Positions 1-9,400 of a DNA stretch of 64,000 nt are shown piece after piece. The position numbers were made by a program, and so were the translations under genes. Below the pieces are notes generated by a model. It was not told the origin of the DNA, searched no databases, and saw only the letters and a list, made by a program, of their open reading frames with translations. How positions within the stretch are numbered: the first letter of the stretch is position 1; every line of letters starts with the position of its first letter. Source of the DNA: Oscillospiraceae bacterium (GTDB lineage Bacteria; Bacillota; Clostridia; Oscillospirales; Oscillospiraceae); assembly GCA_902778665.1 (NCBI GenBank), contig CACYYN010000018.1:23231-87230 (forward strand), written 5' to 3'.

Positions 1-2
1 GT

Positions 3-1043
3 GAAGTCATGCTGCGTCTGGATCCCGGTGACGGAAGAATCCGCACTGCACGCCAGTTTAAAGCCTGGGAAGGCGGCGGTGAATACAACGTGGTGCGCGG
101 CCTTCGTCGCTGCTTCGGTCTCAAGACTACCGTGCTCACTGCATTTGCTGACAATGAAGTCGGTAAGCTGATGGAAGACTTTATCCTGCAGGGCGGCGTT
201 GACACATCCTTCATCAAGTGGATGCCCACGGACGGTATCGGCAGAGTCTGCCGCAACGGTCTGAACTTCACAGAGAGAGGCTTCGGTATCCGCGGCGCAG
301 TCGGTTGCTCTGACCGTGCAAACACCGCTATCTCCAAGGCTACTCCCGCAGACTTTGACTTCGACCATATTTTCGGTGAAGTCGGCGTGCGCTGGCTGCA
401 CACCGGCGGTATTTATGCTGCACTTTCCGAGCAGTCCTGCGAGACGGTTGTGGAATGCATCAAGACTGCAAAGAAATACGGCACGGTTATCTCCTATGAC
501 CTCAACTACCGTCCCTCCATGTGGAGTGCTATTGGCGGAAAAGAAAAGGCCCAGGAAGTCAACAAGGAAATCGCCAAGTATGTTGACGTCATGATCGGCA
601 ATGAGGAAGACTTCACCGCATGCCTCGGCTTTGAGGTAGAAGGCAACGACGCAAACCTCAAGACCCTCAACATCGAAGGCTACAAGAAGATGATCAACAA
701 GGCCGCTGAGACCTACCCCAACTTCAAGGTTGTTGCCACCACGCTCCGCACCGTGAAGACGGCCACCGTGAACGACTGGAGCGCACTCTGCTGGGCAGGC
801 GGCGAGATCTACAAGGCCAAGCAGTATGACGGCCTTGAGATTTATGACCGCGTTGGCGGTGGTGACTCCTTTGCATCCGGTCTTGTCTATGGCCTGATGA
901 CCACCGGCGATGCCGAGACGGCTGTGAACTACGGCGCAGCACACGGTGCTCTCGCCATGACCACCCCGGGTGACACCACCATGGCATCCAAAAAAGAAGT
1001 GGAAGCGATTATGGGCGGCGCAGGCGCACGCGTCAACCGTTAA
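3..1043 (+). CDS. kdgK: PfkB-family sugar kinase, probably 2-keto-3-deoxygluconate kinase (5' end missing)
   Basis: ATP-dependent sugar kinase of the PfkB/ribokinase fold. The frame is open to the left edge, and the residues before the first in-window Met (GEVMLRL) match the usual N-terminal strand of this family, so the true start lies outside the window. Visible motifs are the early glycine-rich GGGEYNV segment and the C-terminal signature RVGGGDSFASGLVYGL, which carries the anion hole and catalytic Asp. The 2-keto-3-deoxygluconate kinase assignment rests on overall resemblance. Another ketose or deoxy-sugar kinase is possible. It would act in hexuronate breakdown, but no partner genes are visible. 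It is the last gene of its transcript because a strong hairpin follows. Confidence 0.75.
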   Translation, partial: EVMLRLDPGDGRIRTARQFKAWEGGGEYNVVRGLRRCFGLKTTVLTAFADNEVGKLMEDFILQGGVDTSFIKWMPTDGIGRVCRNGLNFTERGFGIRGAVGCSDRANTAISKATPADFDFDHIFGEVGVRWLHTGGIYAALSEQSCETVVECIKTAKKYGTVISYDLNYRPSMWSAIGGKEKAQEVNKEIAKYVDVMIGNEEDFTACLGFEVEGNDANLKTLNIEGYKKMINKAAETYPNFKVVATTLRTVKTATVNDWSALCWAGGEIYKAKQYDGLEIYDRVGGGDSFASGLVYGLMTTGDAETAVNYGAAHGALAMTTPGDTTMASKKEVEAIMGGAGARVNR

Positions 1044-1065
1044 AATTCTCTTTTTGCAGCATAAT

Positions 1066-1093
1066 CGGGAGGGACTATTCCCTCCCGTTTTCA
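1066..1093 (+). terminator. Rho-independent terminator of the sugar kinase gene
   Basis: A nine-base-pair stem (CGGGAGGGA with TCCCTCCCG, loop of four bases) is followed by a T-rich stretch, 23 bases after the kinase stop codon. Confidence 0.75.
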
Positions 1094-1127
1094 TTGTGAC
1101 AAGCAATCATCCTGGTCGATTGATGAA

Positions 1128-1160
1128 AAAAAGGAAGGCCCTGAAGCCTTCCTTTTTTAT
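1128..1160. terminator. Bidirectional terminator between convergent genes
   Basis: The stem GGAAGGC/GCCTTCC is extended by an A-run on the left and a T-run on the right, so it can stop transcription from both sides. It lies 20 bases past the fakA stop codon on the minus strand. Confidence 0.8.
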
Positions 1161-1179
1161 TCCGGTTATTATTCCCTGC

Positions 1180-2868
1180 TTATTCTACAGAGATCATATA
1201 ATAGTATACAGGCTGCCCGCCGCTGTAAACATTGACCTCCGCATCCGGGAAGCATCCCGTCAGCGTTTCTCCGGCAGCATTTGCTTCCTTCTCGTCCACG
1301 TTTTCTCCGTAGTAGATCGTGATAAACTCCGGTTCCAGATCATTCAGCGCCCAGCTCAGTTCCTTAAACAGGGTCGGAATGTTGGTATAGCTTCCGAGAA
1401 GAGCACCGTCCAGCAGGGCGAGATACTCGCCGGCATGGATGGCGTGGCCGTCAAAGTCACTGTCACGTGCGGCGTAGGTCACCATAGCGGTATGCACATT
1501 CTCTATGGCGCCCTTCATTTCTTCGGTAATCGCCTCGGCGTCTTCATTGTCCGGGTTATAATTCAGCATGGCGGTAATCCCCTGCGGAACCGTTTTCGTC
1601 GGGATAACGATCACTTCCTTCTCGGTGAGAGGAACGCACTGCTCTGCTGCCATGATGATATTTTTATTATTGGGGAATACGAACACGGTAGACGCCGGCG
1701 TATGATTGATTTCCCGCAGGATATCATCTGTGGACGGGTTCATCGTCTGCCCGCCGGTAACAACTCCGTCAGTTCCGAGCTCACGGAAGAGCTCTTCCAT
1801 GCCCTTGCCGGCGCACACTGCAACCGCACCGTACTTTTTCTGAGGAGCGGCAATGGCATCTGCGCCGTCTTCCATGGCTTCCAGCTCCTGCTCAACCGCT
1901 TCCAGGTCATCCGTTGTCCGGGCTTTGCGTCCGGCAGCCACGTCATCATGCTGGGTGCGCATATTCTCGATCTTTGCCAGTTCCAGCGTTCCGTATTTCT
2001 GTGACTCCGTCAGCGCGGCGCCGGGAATATTGGTGTGGACATGAACTTTGAATTCGTCATCCCCTTCGCTGATCACAAGGGAATCGCCGATGGAGCCGAG
2101 GTAATCTCTCAGTGCATCCAGGCTGACATTGGGATCTGTTTTGCGGACAATATAGACCGTGTCATAGGCAAAGGTGATGTCTTCCGTATCAAACACGCCG
2201 AAGACGTTGGAATCTTCTTCCGGAAGGGGAGCACTCTCAGAATCGGAGAAGACCTCGCCCTTGAGGGACGCCAGCATGGCTTCCAGAATAACAATATATC
2301 CTTTTCCGCCTGCGTCCACCACACCGGCCTTTTTCAGCACCGGATTCAGATTCACCGTGTCGGCCAGGGCCATCCTGCCGGCCTTCAGGGCGCAGATAAA
2401 CACACCTTCCAGATCCGCCCCCAGGGAAGCCGCATCCACTGCGGCTTTGGATGCCAGACGGGAGACCGTAAGAATCGTCCCTTCGGCAGGCTTCATAACC
2501 GCTTTATAGGCCGCATCCACACCGTCATTCAACGCTCCGGCAAATTCAACGGTACCGGCAGTTTCCAGACCTTTGAAACGACGGGAAATGCCGCGAAACA
2601 ACAGAGAGAGGATAACGCCCGAATTGCCGCGCGCGCCTCGCAGAAGGGAGCTTGCAACACAGTCTGCCGCTGCTGAAATGGTATCAAAATTGCGCTTGCG
2701 AAGCTCCGTGGATGCGTTCTGCATCGTCAGGAACATGTTGGTGCCGGTGTCACCGTCCGGAACGGGGAAAACATTCAGCTCATTGATCAGCTGGATATTG
2801 GAGTGAAGAGCCGCCTCAGCGCAGAGAATCATCTCTTTAAACGCAGCGGCATCAATAAAATCTCTCAA
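1180..2868 (-). CDS. fakA: Fatty acid kinase FakA-like protein (DAK2 domain, YloV family)
   Basis: Probable ATP-binding subunit of fatty acid kinase, which phosphorylates fatty acids presented by a FakB/DegV-type binding protein for phospholipid synthesis. The 562 residues fit the family. An N-terminal DAK2 kinase domain (about 1-200) carries the nucleotide and metal motif PVPDGDTGTNM near residue 37, and a GARGNSG motif follows. The C-terminal half resembles the DegV-like tail of YloV. It follows the Asp23-family gene by 14 bases, the order seen in many Bacillota (yloU-yloV). No FakB gene is in the window. The kinase role is known for the family and inferred here. Confidence 0.85.
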   Translation of the reverse strand: MRDFIDAAAFKEMILCAEAALHSNIQLINELNVFPVPDGDTGTNMFLTMQNASTELRKRNFDTISAAADCVASSLLRGARGNSGVILSLLFRGISRRFKGLETAGTVEFAGALNDGVDAAYKAVMKPAEGTILTVSRLASKAAVDAASLGADLEGVFICALKAGRMALADTVNLNPVLKKAGVVDAGGKGYIVILEAMLASLKGEVFSDSESAPLPEEDSNVFGVFDTEDITFAYDTVYIVRKTDPNVSLDALRDYLGSIGDSLVISEGDDEFKVHVHTNIPGAALTESQKYGTLELAKIENMRTQHDDVAAGRKARTTDDLEAVEQELEAMEDGADAIAAPQKKYGAVAVCAGKGMEELFRELGTDGVVTGGQTMNPSTDDILREINHTPASTVFVFPNNKNIIMAAEQCVPLTEKEVIVIPTKTVPQGITAMLNYNPDNEDAEAITEEMKGAIENVHTAMVTYAARDSDFDGHAIHAGEYLALLDGALLGSYTNIPTLFKELSWALNDLEPEFITIYYGENVDEKEANAAGETLTGCFPDAEVNVYSGGQPVYYYMISVE

Positions 2869-2882
2869 GACATTGAATCTCC

Positions 2883-3233
2883 TTAGGCAATAATTGCATC
2901 CACAAAAACGTCAATGCTCTTCAGGGGAATTCCTGTGGATTTTTCGAGCTTATAGCTCACCTCATTGATAATGCTGCCGACGACTGTGGCAATCGGCACC
3001 CCGTGATCTACACCGATATGCAGCTCAAGGGACACTTCGCCGTTCTCTTCATTGCGGACACGGACACCCTTGCTCATGGATTCTCTGCGCAGCAGCTGCC
3101 ATGGGCCGCCCTCTTTTGCGCAGGCAACCATACCCTTGACACCGAAGCAGCTTGTTGCAGCTTCACCCGCCAGGTTGGTGAAAACTTCATCCGTGATGCA
3201 GATTGAGCCGATGTCGTTTTCCATTTTTATCAT
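2883..3233 (-). CDS. Asp23/Gls24 family envelope stress protein (YloU-like)
   Basis: A 116-residue Asp23/Gls24-family protein, first gene of the operon with fakA. The family fold is visible in the N-terminal strand with ITDEVFTNLAGEAA, the central VKGMVA turn and the C-terminal INVFVDAI-type strand (here KSIDVFVDAI). Family members are linked to cell envelope stress and often sit beside fakA. Their molecular role is not settled. The start chosen has an AGGGG ribosome binding site ten bases upstream. A second in-frame Met three codons later would be too far from it. Confidence 0.85.
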   Translation of the reverse strand: MIKMENDIGSICITDEVFTNLAGEAATSCFGVKGMVACAKEGGPWQLLRRESMSKGVRVRNEENGEVSLELHIGVDHGVPIATVVGSIINEVSYKLEKSTGIPLKSIDVFVDAIIA

Positions 3234-3276
3234 AGAAGGATAGCCCCTTTCTTTTTTTATATAGAAGCATCATAGG

Positions 3277-3305
3277 ATTATAAACTATTTCCCGGAAAAC
3301 CACAA
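3277..3305 (-). promoter_or_regulatory. Sigma-A type promoter of the asp23-fakA operon
   Basis: On the minus strand: TTGTGG, a 17-base spacer, then TATAAT. The -10 box lies about 45 bases before the Asp23 start. Confidence 0.65.
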
Positions 3306-3336
3306 GTGTAAAAATAGCGTTTTACGCGCAATCTGA

Positions 3337-3366
3337 TTGCTTTTCTGCACAAAAACATGTTATAAT
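3337..3366 (+). promoter_or_regulatory. Promoter for the small gene at 3444
   Basis: TTGCTT, an 18-base spacer, then a perfect TATAAT. It lies upstream of the TTG start at 3444 and diverges from the asp23 promoter. Confidence 0.6.
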
Positions 3367-3443
3367 CCGAGAAAAAGGCAACATCACTCCCAAAAACGGA
3401 GCACAAAATTGGGAGCAGTCACATTGGAAAGGAGACAGACGAC

Positions 3444-3731
3444 TTGGAACATCCGTCAAACCCCGCTTTTCAGGAAGAAGACGTCAGACTCACATACTAT
3501 TATTACAGTCTGGGAAATCGGGAGGCTGCTGAAAAGGCATACCGGCTGCTGAAGGAGAAAGACTATACCGGCTTTCTCACCATGGTCCTCTCTGTAGACA
3601 ATGGCGTTCGTTATGATCTGCCGGAGGAAGCTTTTGTGGATAATGATGGTGCAGAAGAGGGAGAAACCCGCGACATCACGGATAAATTCTATTTTGACCG
3701 GATTGCCTATTTTGAATACGAGCACGGCTGA
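3444..3731 (+). CDS. Small acidic protein of unknown function
   Basis: A 95-residue, strongly acidic soluble protein that I do not recognise. It has no signal peptide, membrane segment or cysteine. The middle (LGNREAAEKAYRLLKEKDY) looks helical and the end is rich in Asp, Glu, Tyr and Phe. The start is TTG. A GGAG ribosome binding site nine bases upstream supports it, as do the perfect -10 promoter box before it and a terminator after it. It is therefore probably a real single-gene transcript. Nothing in the neighbourhood suggests a function. Confidence 0.6.
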   Translation: MEHPSNPAFQEEDVRLTYYYYSLGNREAAEKAYRLLKEKDYTGFLTMVLSVDNGVRYDLPEEAFVDNDGAEEGETRDITDKFYFDRIAYFEYEHG

Positions 3732-3769
3732 ATGCAGTTCCGGCAAAAACACAGTACTGAACATATCAC

Positions 3770-3805
3770 AAAACGGATGGGGTGAACCATCCGTTTTGTT
3801 TTTCT
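3770..3805 (+). terminator. Rho-independent terminator
   Basis: An eleven-base-pair stem (AAAACGGATGG with CCATCCGTTTT, six-base loop) is followed by GTTTTTC. It ends the small gene at 3444. On the other strand it could also serve the convergent carboxypeptidase gene. Confidence 0.8.
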
Positions 3806-3830
3806 TCTACGAAAACAGGAATACTGCTTT

Positions 3831-5336
3831 TCAGAGATGATAAAGCGATGTATATTTTGTTTTCAGATAATCTGTGTAATAGGAGGGATCAAACCGACCG
3901 CAGACCCGGTTCAACAGCTCCATCGGCGGATAGAGGGCACTGTACTGATGAATATGCTCATGAAGCCAGGACGTCACAGGGGTAAGATTTCCCTCTGCAA
4001 CTGCCTGCCAGAGGCCGTCAACCTGCTGCTCCATCCTGGCGAGCATCTGCGCGCCGTAAGCGCTGCCCAGTGCATAGGAGGGGAAGTAGCCCAGCATGCC
4101 GCCGGACCAGTGGGAATCCTGCAGGCAGCCTGTTCTGTCATTCTCCGGGCGGATACCGAGATATTCCTCATACAGGTCATTCCAGACCTCCGGGATTTTA
4201 GCGACCGGAAGGGTACCGTCAATCATCCGCTTTTCGATTTCATACCGCACCATCACGTGCAGAGAATAGGTCAGTTCGTCTGCCTCCGTGCGGATCAGGG
4301 AGGGCTCCGCCCGGTTGATTTCACGGTAGAAGGCTTCCTCCGTCACATCTGAGAGCTGCTCGGGGAAGAGCACTCTGCATTCCTGCAGCAGCCGGTCGGA
4401 AAAGGGCCTGCTTCGGCCAATGATGTTCTCATAAAACCGGCTCTGGCTTTCATGGATGCTCATGGATGCCCCGCCGTACAGGCAGGTGTAGTTAAACCGG
4501 TCGTCTCCGCCCATTTCATAAATGGCATGCCCGCCTTCATGCAGGACGGAATAAACAGACGACAGAAACGCGTTTTCATGGTAGTGAGTGGTGATACGCA
4601 CGTCGTGGTTATTAAAGCCGGAGGTAAAAGGGTGCTCCGTGGTGCCCAGCACACAGCGCCTGGGGTCAATTCCTTCCAGTTCCATCAGTCGGAGGGCCAG
4701 CTTCTCCTGCCCCTCAATGGGATAATTGCGAAGGGCAAAGGGTTCATGCGGGGTCTGCACATTCTTGATTTTGTCGATGACCGGCACAATCTCTCTCCGC
4801 ACGGTGCGGAAGAATTCATCACAGGCGGTCATCGTCAGGCCTTCTTCAAAGCTGTCCAGCAGGACATTATAGGGTTCATCATCCGGATTCCACAATTGGG
4901 CCATGCGACGGTTGGCAGCAATTATTTTTTCCAGATAGGGTGCAAACATCTCATAGTCATTTCTGTTCTTTGCTCTGATCCAGACATCTGACGCTTCGCT
5001 CACCAGCATGGAATACTGCATATATTCCTCTGCGGGGATTTTTGTGATTTTGGAGGTCTCCCTGCGGAGCACCTTTACCTCGCGTCTCTCCTGCTCGTCC
5101 AGCTCGTCCAGATGCTCTTCCAGTTCATCCAGCAGCTTCTGCGTCTCGGGAGATGCTGCCAGCTCATATTCCATGGCGCTGAGGATACCCGTGGTTCTCG
5201 CCCTGCCCTCTGTGGAATCTTCCGGTGCCACGGTCACGCCGTCGCAGTATAAAAGCCCGCTTGCATGGGCGAGAGCCGATCTTTTTGCCTCAATTTCCTT
5301 CAGCTTTCGCACAGTCTCATTTTTTTCAAAAGCCAT
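3831..5336 (-). CDS. M32-family metallocarboxypeptidase (carboxypeptidase Taq type)
   Basis: Zinc carboxypeptidase of family M32, releasing C-terminal amino acids from peptides in the cytoplasm. At 501 residues it matches the family length. The metal site HEGGHAIYEMG is present near residue 260, and the flanking GFNNHDVRITT and GASMSIHESQSR segments are characteristic of M32. There is no signal peptide. The reading frame extends further upstream. I chose the Met at 5336 because a GGGAGGAG ribosome binding site lies about ten bases before it and the N-terminus then matches the family. It is a lone gene, divergent from proC. Confidence 0.88.
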   Translation of the reverse strand: MAFEKNETVRKLKEIEAKRSALAHASGLLYCDGVTVAPEDSTEGRARTTGILSAMEYELAASPETQKLLDELEEHLDELDEQERREVKVLRRETSKITKIPAEEYMQYSMLVSEASDVWIRAKNRNDYEMFAPYLEKIIAANRRMAQLWNPDDEPYNVLLDSFEEGLTMTACDEFFRTVRREIVPVIDKIKNVQTPHEPFALRNYPIEGQEKLALRLMELEGIDPRRCVLGTTEHPFTSGFNNHDVRITTHYHENAFLSSVYSVLHEGGHAIYEMGGDDRFNYTCLYGGASMSIHESQSRFYENIIGRSRPFSDRLLQECRVLFPEQLSDVTEEAFYREINRAEPSLIRTEADELTYSLHVMVRYEIEKRMIDGTLPVAKIPEVWNDLYEEYLGIRPENDRTGCLQDSHWSGGMLGYFPSYALGSAYGAQMLARMEQQVDGLWQAVAEGNLTPVTSWLHEHIHQYSALYPPMELLNRVCGRFDPSYYTDYLKTKYTSLYHL

Positions 5337-5413
5337 CGCCTGTTTTCTCCTCCCGGATTCTTTATGTGATACCCGGGATTTTACCAGATTCCGCCTTCGG
5401 ATGCAAGAGAGGG

Positions 5414-5442
5414 TGGACTTCACCCCGATTTTCGATTATAAT
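5414..5442 (+). promoter_or_regulatory. Probable proC promoter
   Basis: TGGACT, a 17-base spacer, then TATAAT, with the -10 box 39 bases before the proC start. Confidence 0.55.
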
Positions 5443-5481
5443 AAAGACAACTTTTCATCAACCCGGAAGGAGATACTTAAC

Positions 5482-6273
5482 ATGAAGCTTGGATTTATCG
5501 GCACAGGACATATGGGCGGTGCTCTGGCAAGAGCCGCCTCTCAGAACAGCAGCAACACACTTTTACTCGCCAACAGGCATCCCGAAAAGGCGCAGAAGCT
5601 GGCAGAAATCATCGGCGGCAACCCCTGCGACAATCTGCAGGCCGCCTCTGAGGCAGATTACCTTTTTCTCGGGGTAAAGCCTCAGATGCTGGAGGGTATG
5701 CTGATCGGCATAGAGGACACGCTGAAGGCCAGAACCACCCCCTTCGTAATCGTCTCCATGGTGGCCGGGCGGTCCATCGCCCAGCTGCAGCAGCTGCTGG
5801 GGTTTGATGCCCCCATTATCCGCATTATGCCGAACACCCCTGTATCGGTCGGCGCAGGGATGATACTCTACTCCTGCAGCAGAGAAGTGACCCGGGAAGC
5901 GGAAGACGGATTTCTCTCAGCCATGTCCTTTGCAGGCAGATTCGCCAGAATTGATGAGCACCTGGCCGATATCGGTTCCGTGGTTTCCGGCTGCGGCCCC
6001 GCCTTTGCCTCCATGTTCCTGGAAGCCCTGGCTGACGGAGGTGTCGCCTGCGGCATGCCCCGGGATCAGGCGCTGGAGGTCAGCGCCCAGATGCTCCTGG
6101 GCACGGCAAAAATGGCACTGGAGTCCCATGCCCATCCGGGCCAGATGAAGGATGCCGTATGCTCTCCCGGCGGCACCACCATTCAGGGTGTGCGCGTTCT
6201 GGAGGAAAACGGCTTCCGGGGTGCAGTGATGGATGCCGTTATAACCGCCTATGAGAAAACCATAAAGCTGTAA
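5482..6273 (+). CDS. proC: Pyrroline-5-carboxylate reductase
   Basis: Catalyses the last step of proline synthesis, NAD(P)H-dependent reduction of 1-pyrroline-5-carboxylate. The protein is 263 residues, normal for ProC. The N-terminal Rossmann motif GFIGTGHMGGALA starts at residue 4. Downstream the family signatures RIMPNTPVSVGAG and CSPGGTTIQGV (dimer and substrate region) are intact. The frame is open far upstream, but the Met at 5482 begins exactly at the Rossmann strand and has a GGAAGGAG ribosome binding site. It is a single-gene unit with its own promoter and terminator. Confidence 0.93.
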   Translation: MKLGFIGTGHMGGALARAASQNSSNTLLLANRHPEKAQKLAEIIGGNPCDNLQAASEADYLFLGVKPQMLEGMLIGIEDTLKARTTPFVIVSMVAGRSIAQLQQLLGFDAPIIRIMPNTPVSVGAGMILYSCSREVTREAEDGFLSAMSFAGRFARIDEHLADIGSVVSGCGPAFASMFLEALADGGVACGMPRDQALEVSAQMLLGTAKMALESHAHPGQMKDAVCSPGGTTIQGVRVLEENGFRGAVMDAVITAYEKTIKL

Positions 6274-6304
6274 ATAGCCCACAGCAACCTGTTTGCTTCC
6301 CTTA

Positions 6305-6334
6305 CGGCCGTCTGAGAATCAGGCGGCCGGTTTT
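6305..6334 (+). terminator. proC terminator
   Basis: An eleven-base-pair GC-rich stem (CGGCCGTCTGA with TCAGGCGGCCG, one G-T pair, loop GAA) is followed by GTTTT, 31 bases past proC. Confidence 0.7.
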
Positions 6335-6380
6335 GCACGCAGATCTTTTCGTCAATTCCAATAAAATTCCCTCTTTTCGG

Positions 6381-6409
6381 TTGCCTTTTATCAAAAATGA
6401 TGGTATAGT
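6381..6409 (+). promoter_or_regulatory. nifJ promoter
   Basis: TTGCCT, a 17-base spacer, then TATAGT, about 54 bases before the start codon. Confidence 0.65.
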
Positions 6410-6462
6410 ATGTCTGTCTGTTTTGAGGCAGAAACAAATTCTTAATGGAGATGAACTAAGCT

Positions 6463-9400
6463 ATGATTGAGCGTCACTTCAAGTCAATGGACGGCAACAA
6501 CGCAGCCGCCCATGTATCCTACGCATTCACAGAAGTTGCAGCAATCTACCCGATCACCCCGTCCAGCCCGATGGCTGACTATGTGGATCAGTGGTCCGCA
6601 GCAGGCAGAAAGAACATTTTCGGCAGCACTGTCAAAGTGCAGGAAATGCAGGCTGAATCCGGTGCAGCAGGTGCTGTTCACGGCAGTCTGAACGCAGGCG
6701 CCCTCACGACGACCTATACGGCATCCCAGGGTCTTCTGCTGATGATCCCGAACATGTACAAGATTGCCGGTGAGCTTCTTCCCGGTGTCTTCCATGTTAC
6801 CGCCCGTGCCCTTGCATCCCACACCCTCAGCATTTTCGGTGACCATTCCGACGTTATGGCCTGCCGCCAGACCGGCTTTGCCATGCTGTGCGAGTCTAAC
6901 GTTCAGGAAGTTATGGACCTGAGCCCGGTTGCTCACCTCGCAGCAATCAAAGGCCGCGTTCCTTTCCTCAACTTCTTCGATGGTTTCCGCACCTCCCACG
7001 AGATTCAGAAGATCCAGGTATGGGACTATGAAGACCTGGCCGACATGGTAGACATGAAGGCTGTTGAAGAGTTCCGTGCACGCGCTCTGAACCCGAACCA
7101 CCCGACCATGCGCGGCTCTCACGAAAATGGCGACATTTTCTTCCAGAACCGTGAAGCTTCCAACCCGTACTACGAGGCAATTCCTGCAGTTGTGGAAGAG
7201 TACATGGGCAAGATCAACGAGAAGCTCGGCACTGATTACTCCCTGTTCAACTACTACGGTGCTCCCGATGCAGACCGCGTGATCGTAGCAATGGGCTCCA
7301 TCTGCGACGTTGCAGAAGAAGTCATCGATTACCTCACCGCACAGGGTGAGAAGGTCGGCCTGGTAAAGGTCCGCCTGTTCCGCCCGTTCTGCCCGGACAA
7401 GCTGATTGAAGCTATCCCCGCAACCGCAAAGAAGATTGCCGTTCTCGACCGCACCAAGGAGCCCGGCGCACAGGGCGAGCCTCTCTATCTCGACGTTGTC
7501 ACCGCTCTGGCCAATGCCGGCAAGAATGACATCACCGTGATCGGCGGCCGCTACGGTCTCGGTTCCAAAGATACTCCTCCTGCTTCTGTCTTCGCTGTAT
7601 ACAACGAGATGAAGAAGGACACCATGAAGCGCCAGTTCACCATCGGTATTGTGGACGATGTGACCAACCTCTCTCTCGAAGAAACCAAGGCTCCCTCCAC
7701 CACCCCTGCAGGCACCATCGAGTGCAAATTCTGGGGTCTCGGCGGCGACGGCACTGTCGGTGCAAACAAGAACTCCTGCAAGATCATCGGCGACCATACC
7801 GACAAATATGTTCAGGCATACTTCCAGTATGACTCCAAGAAGACCGGCGGCGTAACCGTAAGCCATCTGCGCTTCGGCGACAAGCCCATCAAGAGCCCCT
7901 ACTACATCAACCAGGCTGACTTTGTTGCATGCCACGTTCCTTCCTACATCATGAAGGGCTTCCCCATCGCACGCGATGTGAAGCCGGGCGGCATCTTCCT
8001 TGTCAACAGCCAGTGGAGCTTTGAAGAGCTCGAGCATCATCTCGACGCTGCCTCCAAGCGCTACATTGCCAACCACAATGTTCAGCTCTACATGATCAAC
8101 GCTATTGACCTTGCCAAGAAGATCGGCATGGGCAAGCGCACCAACACCATCCTGCAGTCCGCATTCTTCTCCCTGGCAAAGGTTCTGCCTGAGGCAGAGG
8201 CAATCGGCTACATGAAGGATGCAGCTCTCCATTCCTATCTGAAGAAGGGCCAGGATGTGGTTGACATGAACTACAACGCCATTGATGCCGGCGCCACCGC
8301 CTACACCAAGGTTGAAGTTCCCGAGAGCTGGAAGACCGCTGAAGATGTGGTTGCCGAGAGCAAGCACACCGGCCGCGCTGCCACCCTTGAGACTGTCAAC
8401 AACATTCTTGATCCGGTTGACCGTATGGACGGCGATTCTCTGCCGGTATCCAAGTTCGTCAATCATGCAGACGGCACCTTCCCGCTCGGCGCATCCGCAT
8501 ACGAGAAGCGCGGCATCGCAGTTTCCGTGCCTGAATGGAATGCCGAGAAGTGCGTACAGTGCAACAACTGCGCATTCGTCTGCCCGCATGCTACCATCCG
8601 TCCGTTCGCACTCACCGCTGAAGAAGCTGCTGCTGCACCTGCAAACGCCAAGCTCGCTGACATCAAGGTCGGCAAGGGCAAGGGCGAGTACAAGTTCTGC
8701 ATGGCAGTTTCCCCGCTGGACTGCATGGGCTGCGGCGTCTGCATCAGCCAGTGTGCTGTCGGCGCAATCGAGATGAAGCCGCTTGAGAGCCAGGAAGACC
8801 AGCAGGTCGTCTTCGACTACATGGTGGCCAAGGTTGCAGAGAAGCCCGACATGTTCGCAGCTGACAACGTGAAGTTCAGCCAGTTCGCTCAGCCGTACCT
8901 CGAGTTCTCCGGCTCCTGCGCAGGCTGCGCCGAGACCAGCTATGCACGTCTCGTAACCCAGCTCTTCGGCGATCACATGATGATCTCCAACGCAACCGGA
9001 TGCTCCTCCATCTGGGGCGGCCCGGCAGCAACCTCTCCGTACACTGTCAACAAGGAAGGCAAAGGCCCCTCCTGGGCAAACTCCCTCTTTGAAGACAACG
9101 CAGAGCACGGCCTCGGCCTCTACCTCGGCCAGAAGAAGATCCGCGATGATCTCAAGGCCAAGGTTGAAGCTATGATCGCAGCTCCCAGCTGCTACCAGGG
9201 TCTCAAGGATGCCGCACAGGCATGGCTTGACACCTACAATGACGGCAACAAGAACCAGGCTCCGTCCAAGGCTCTGATTGCTGCTCTCGAAGAGTGCATC
9301 ACCCCGATCGACGGCTGCATCGAGTTCCTGAAGTCTGACACCGCAAAGGGCATCTACGGCGACGCACAGCCCGCAGCACTTGCCAAGGCTGAAGCTGCAA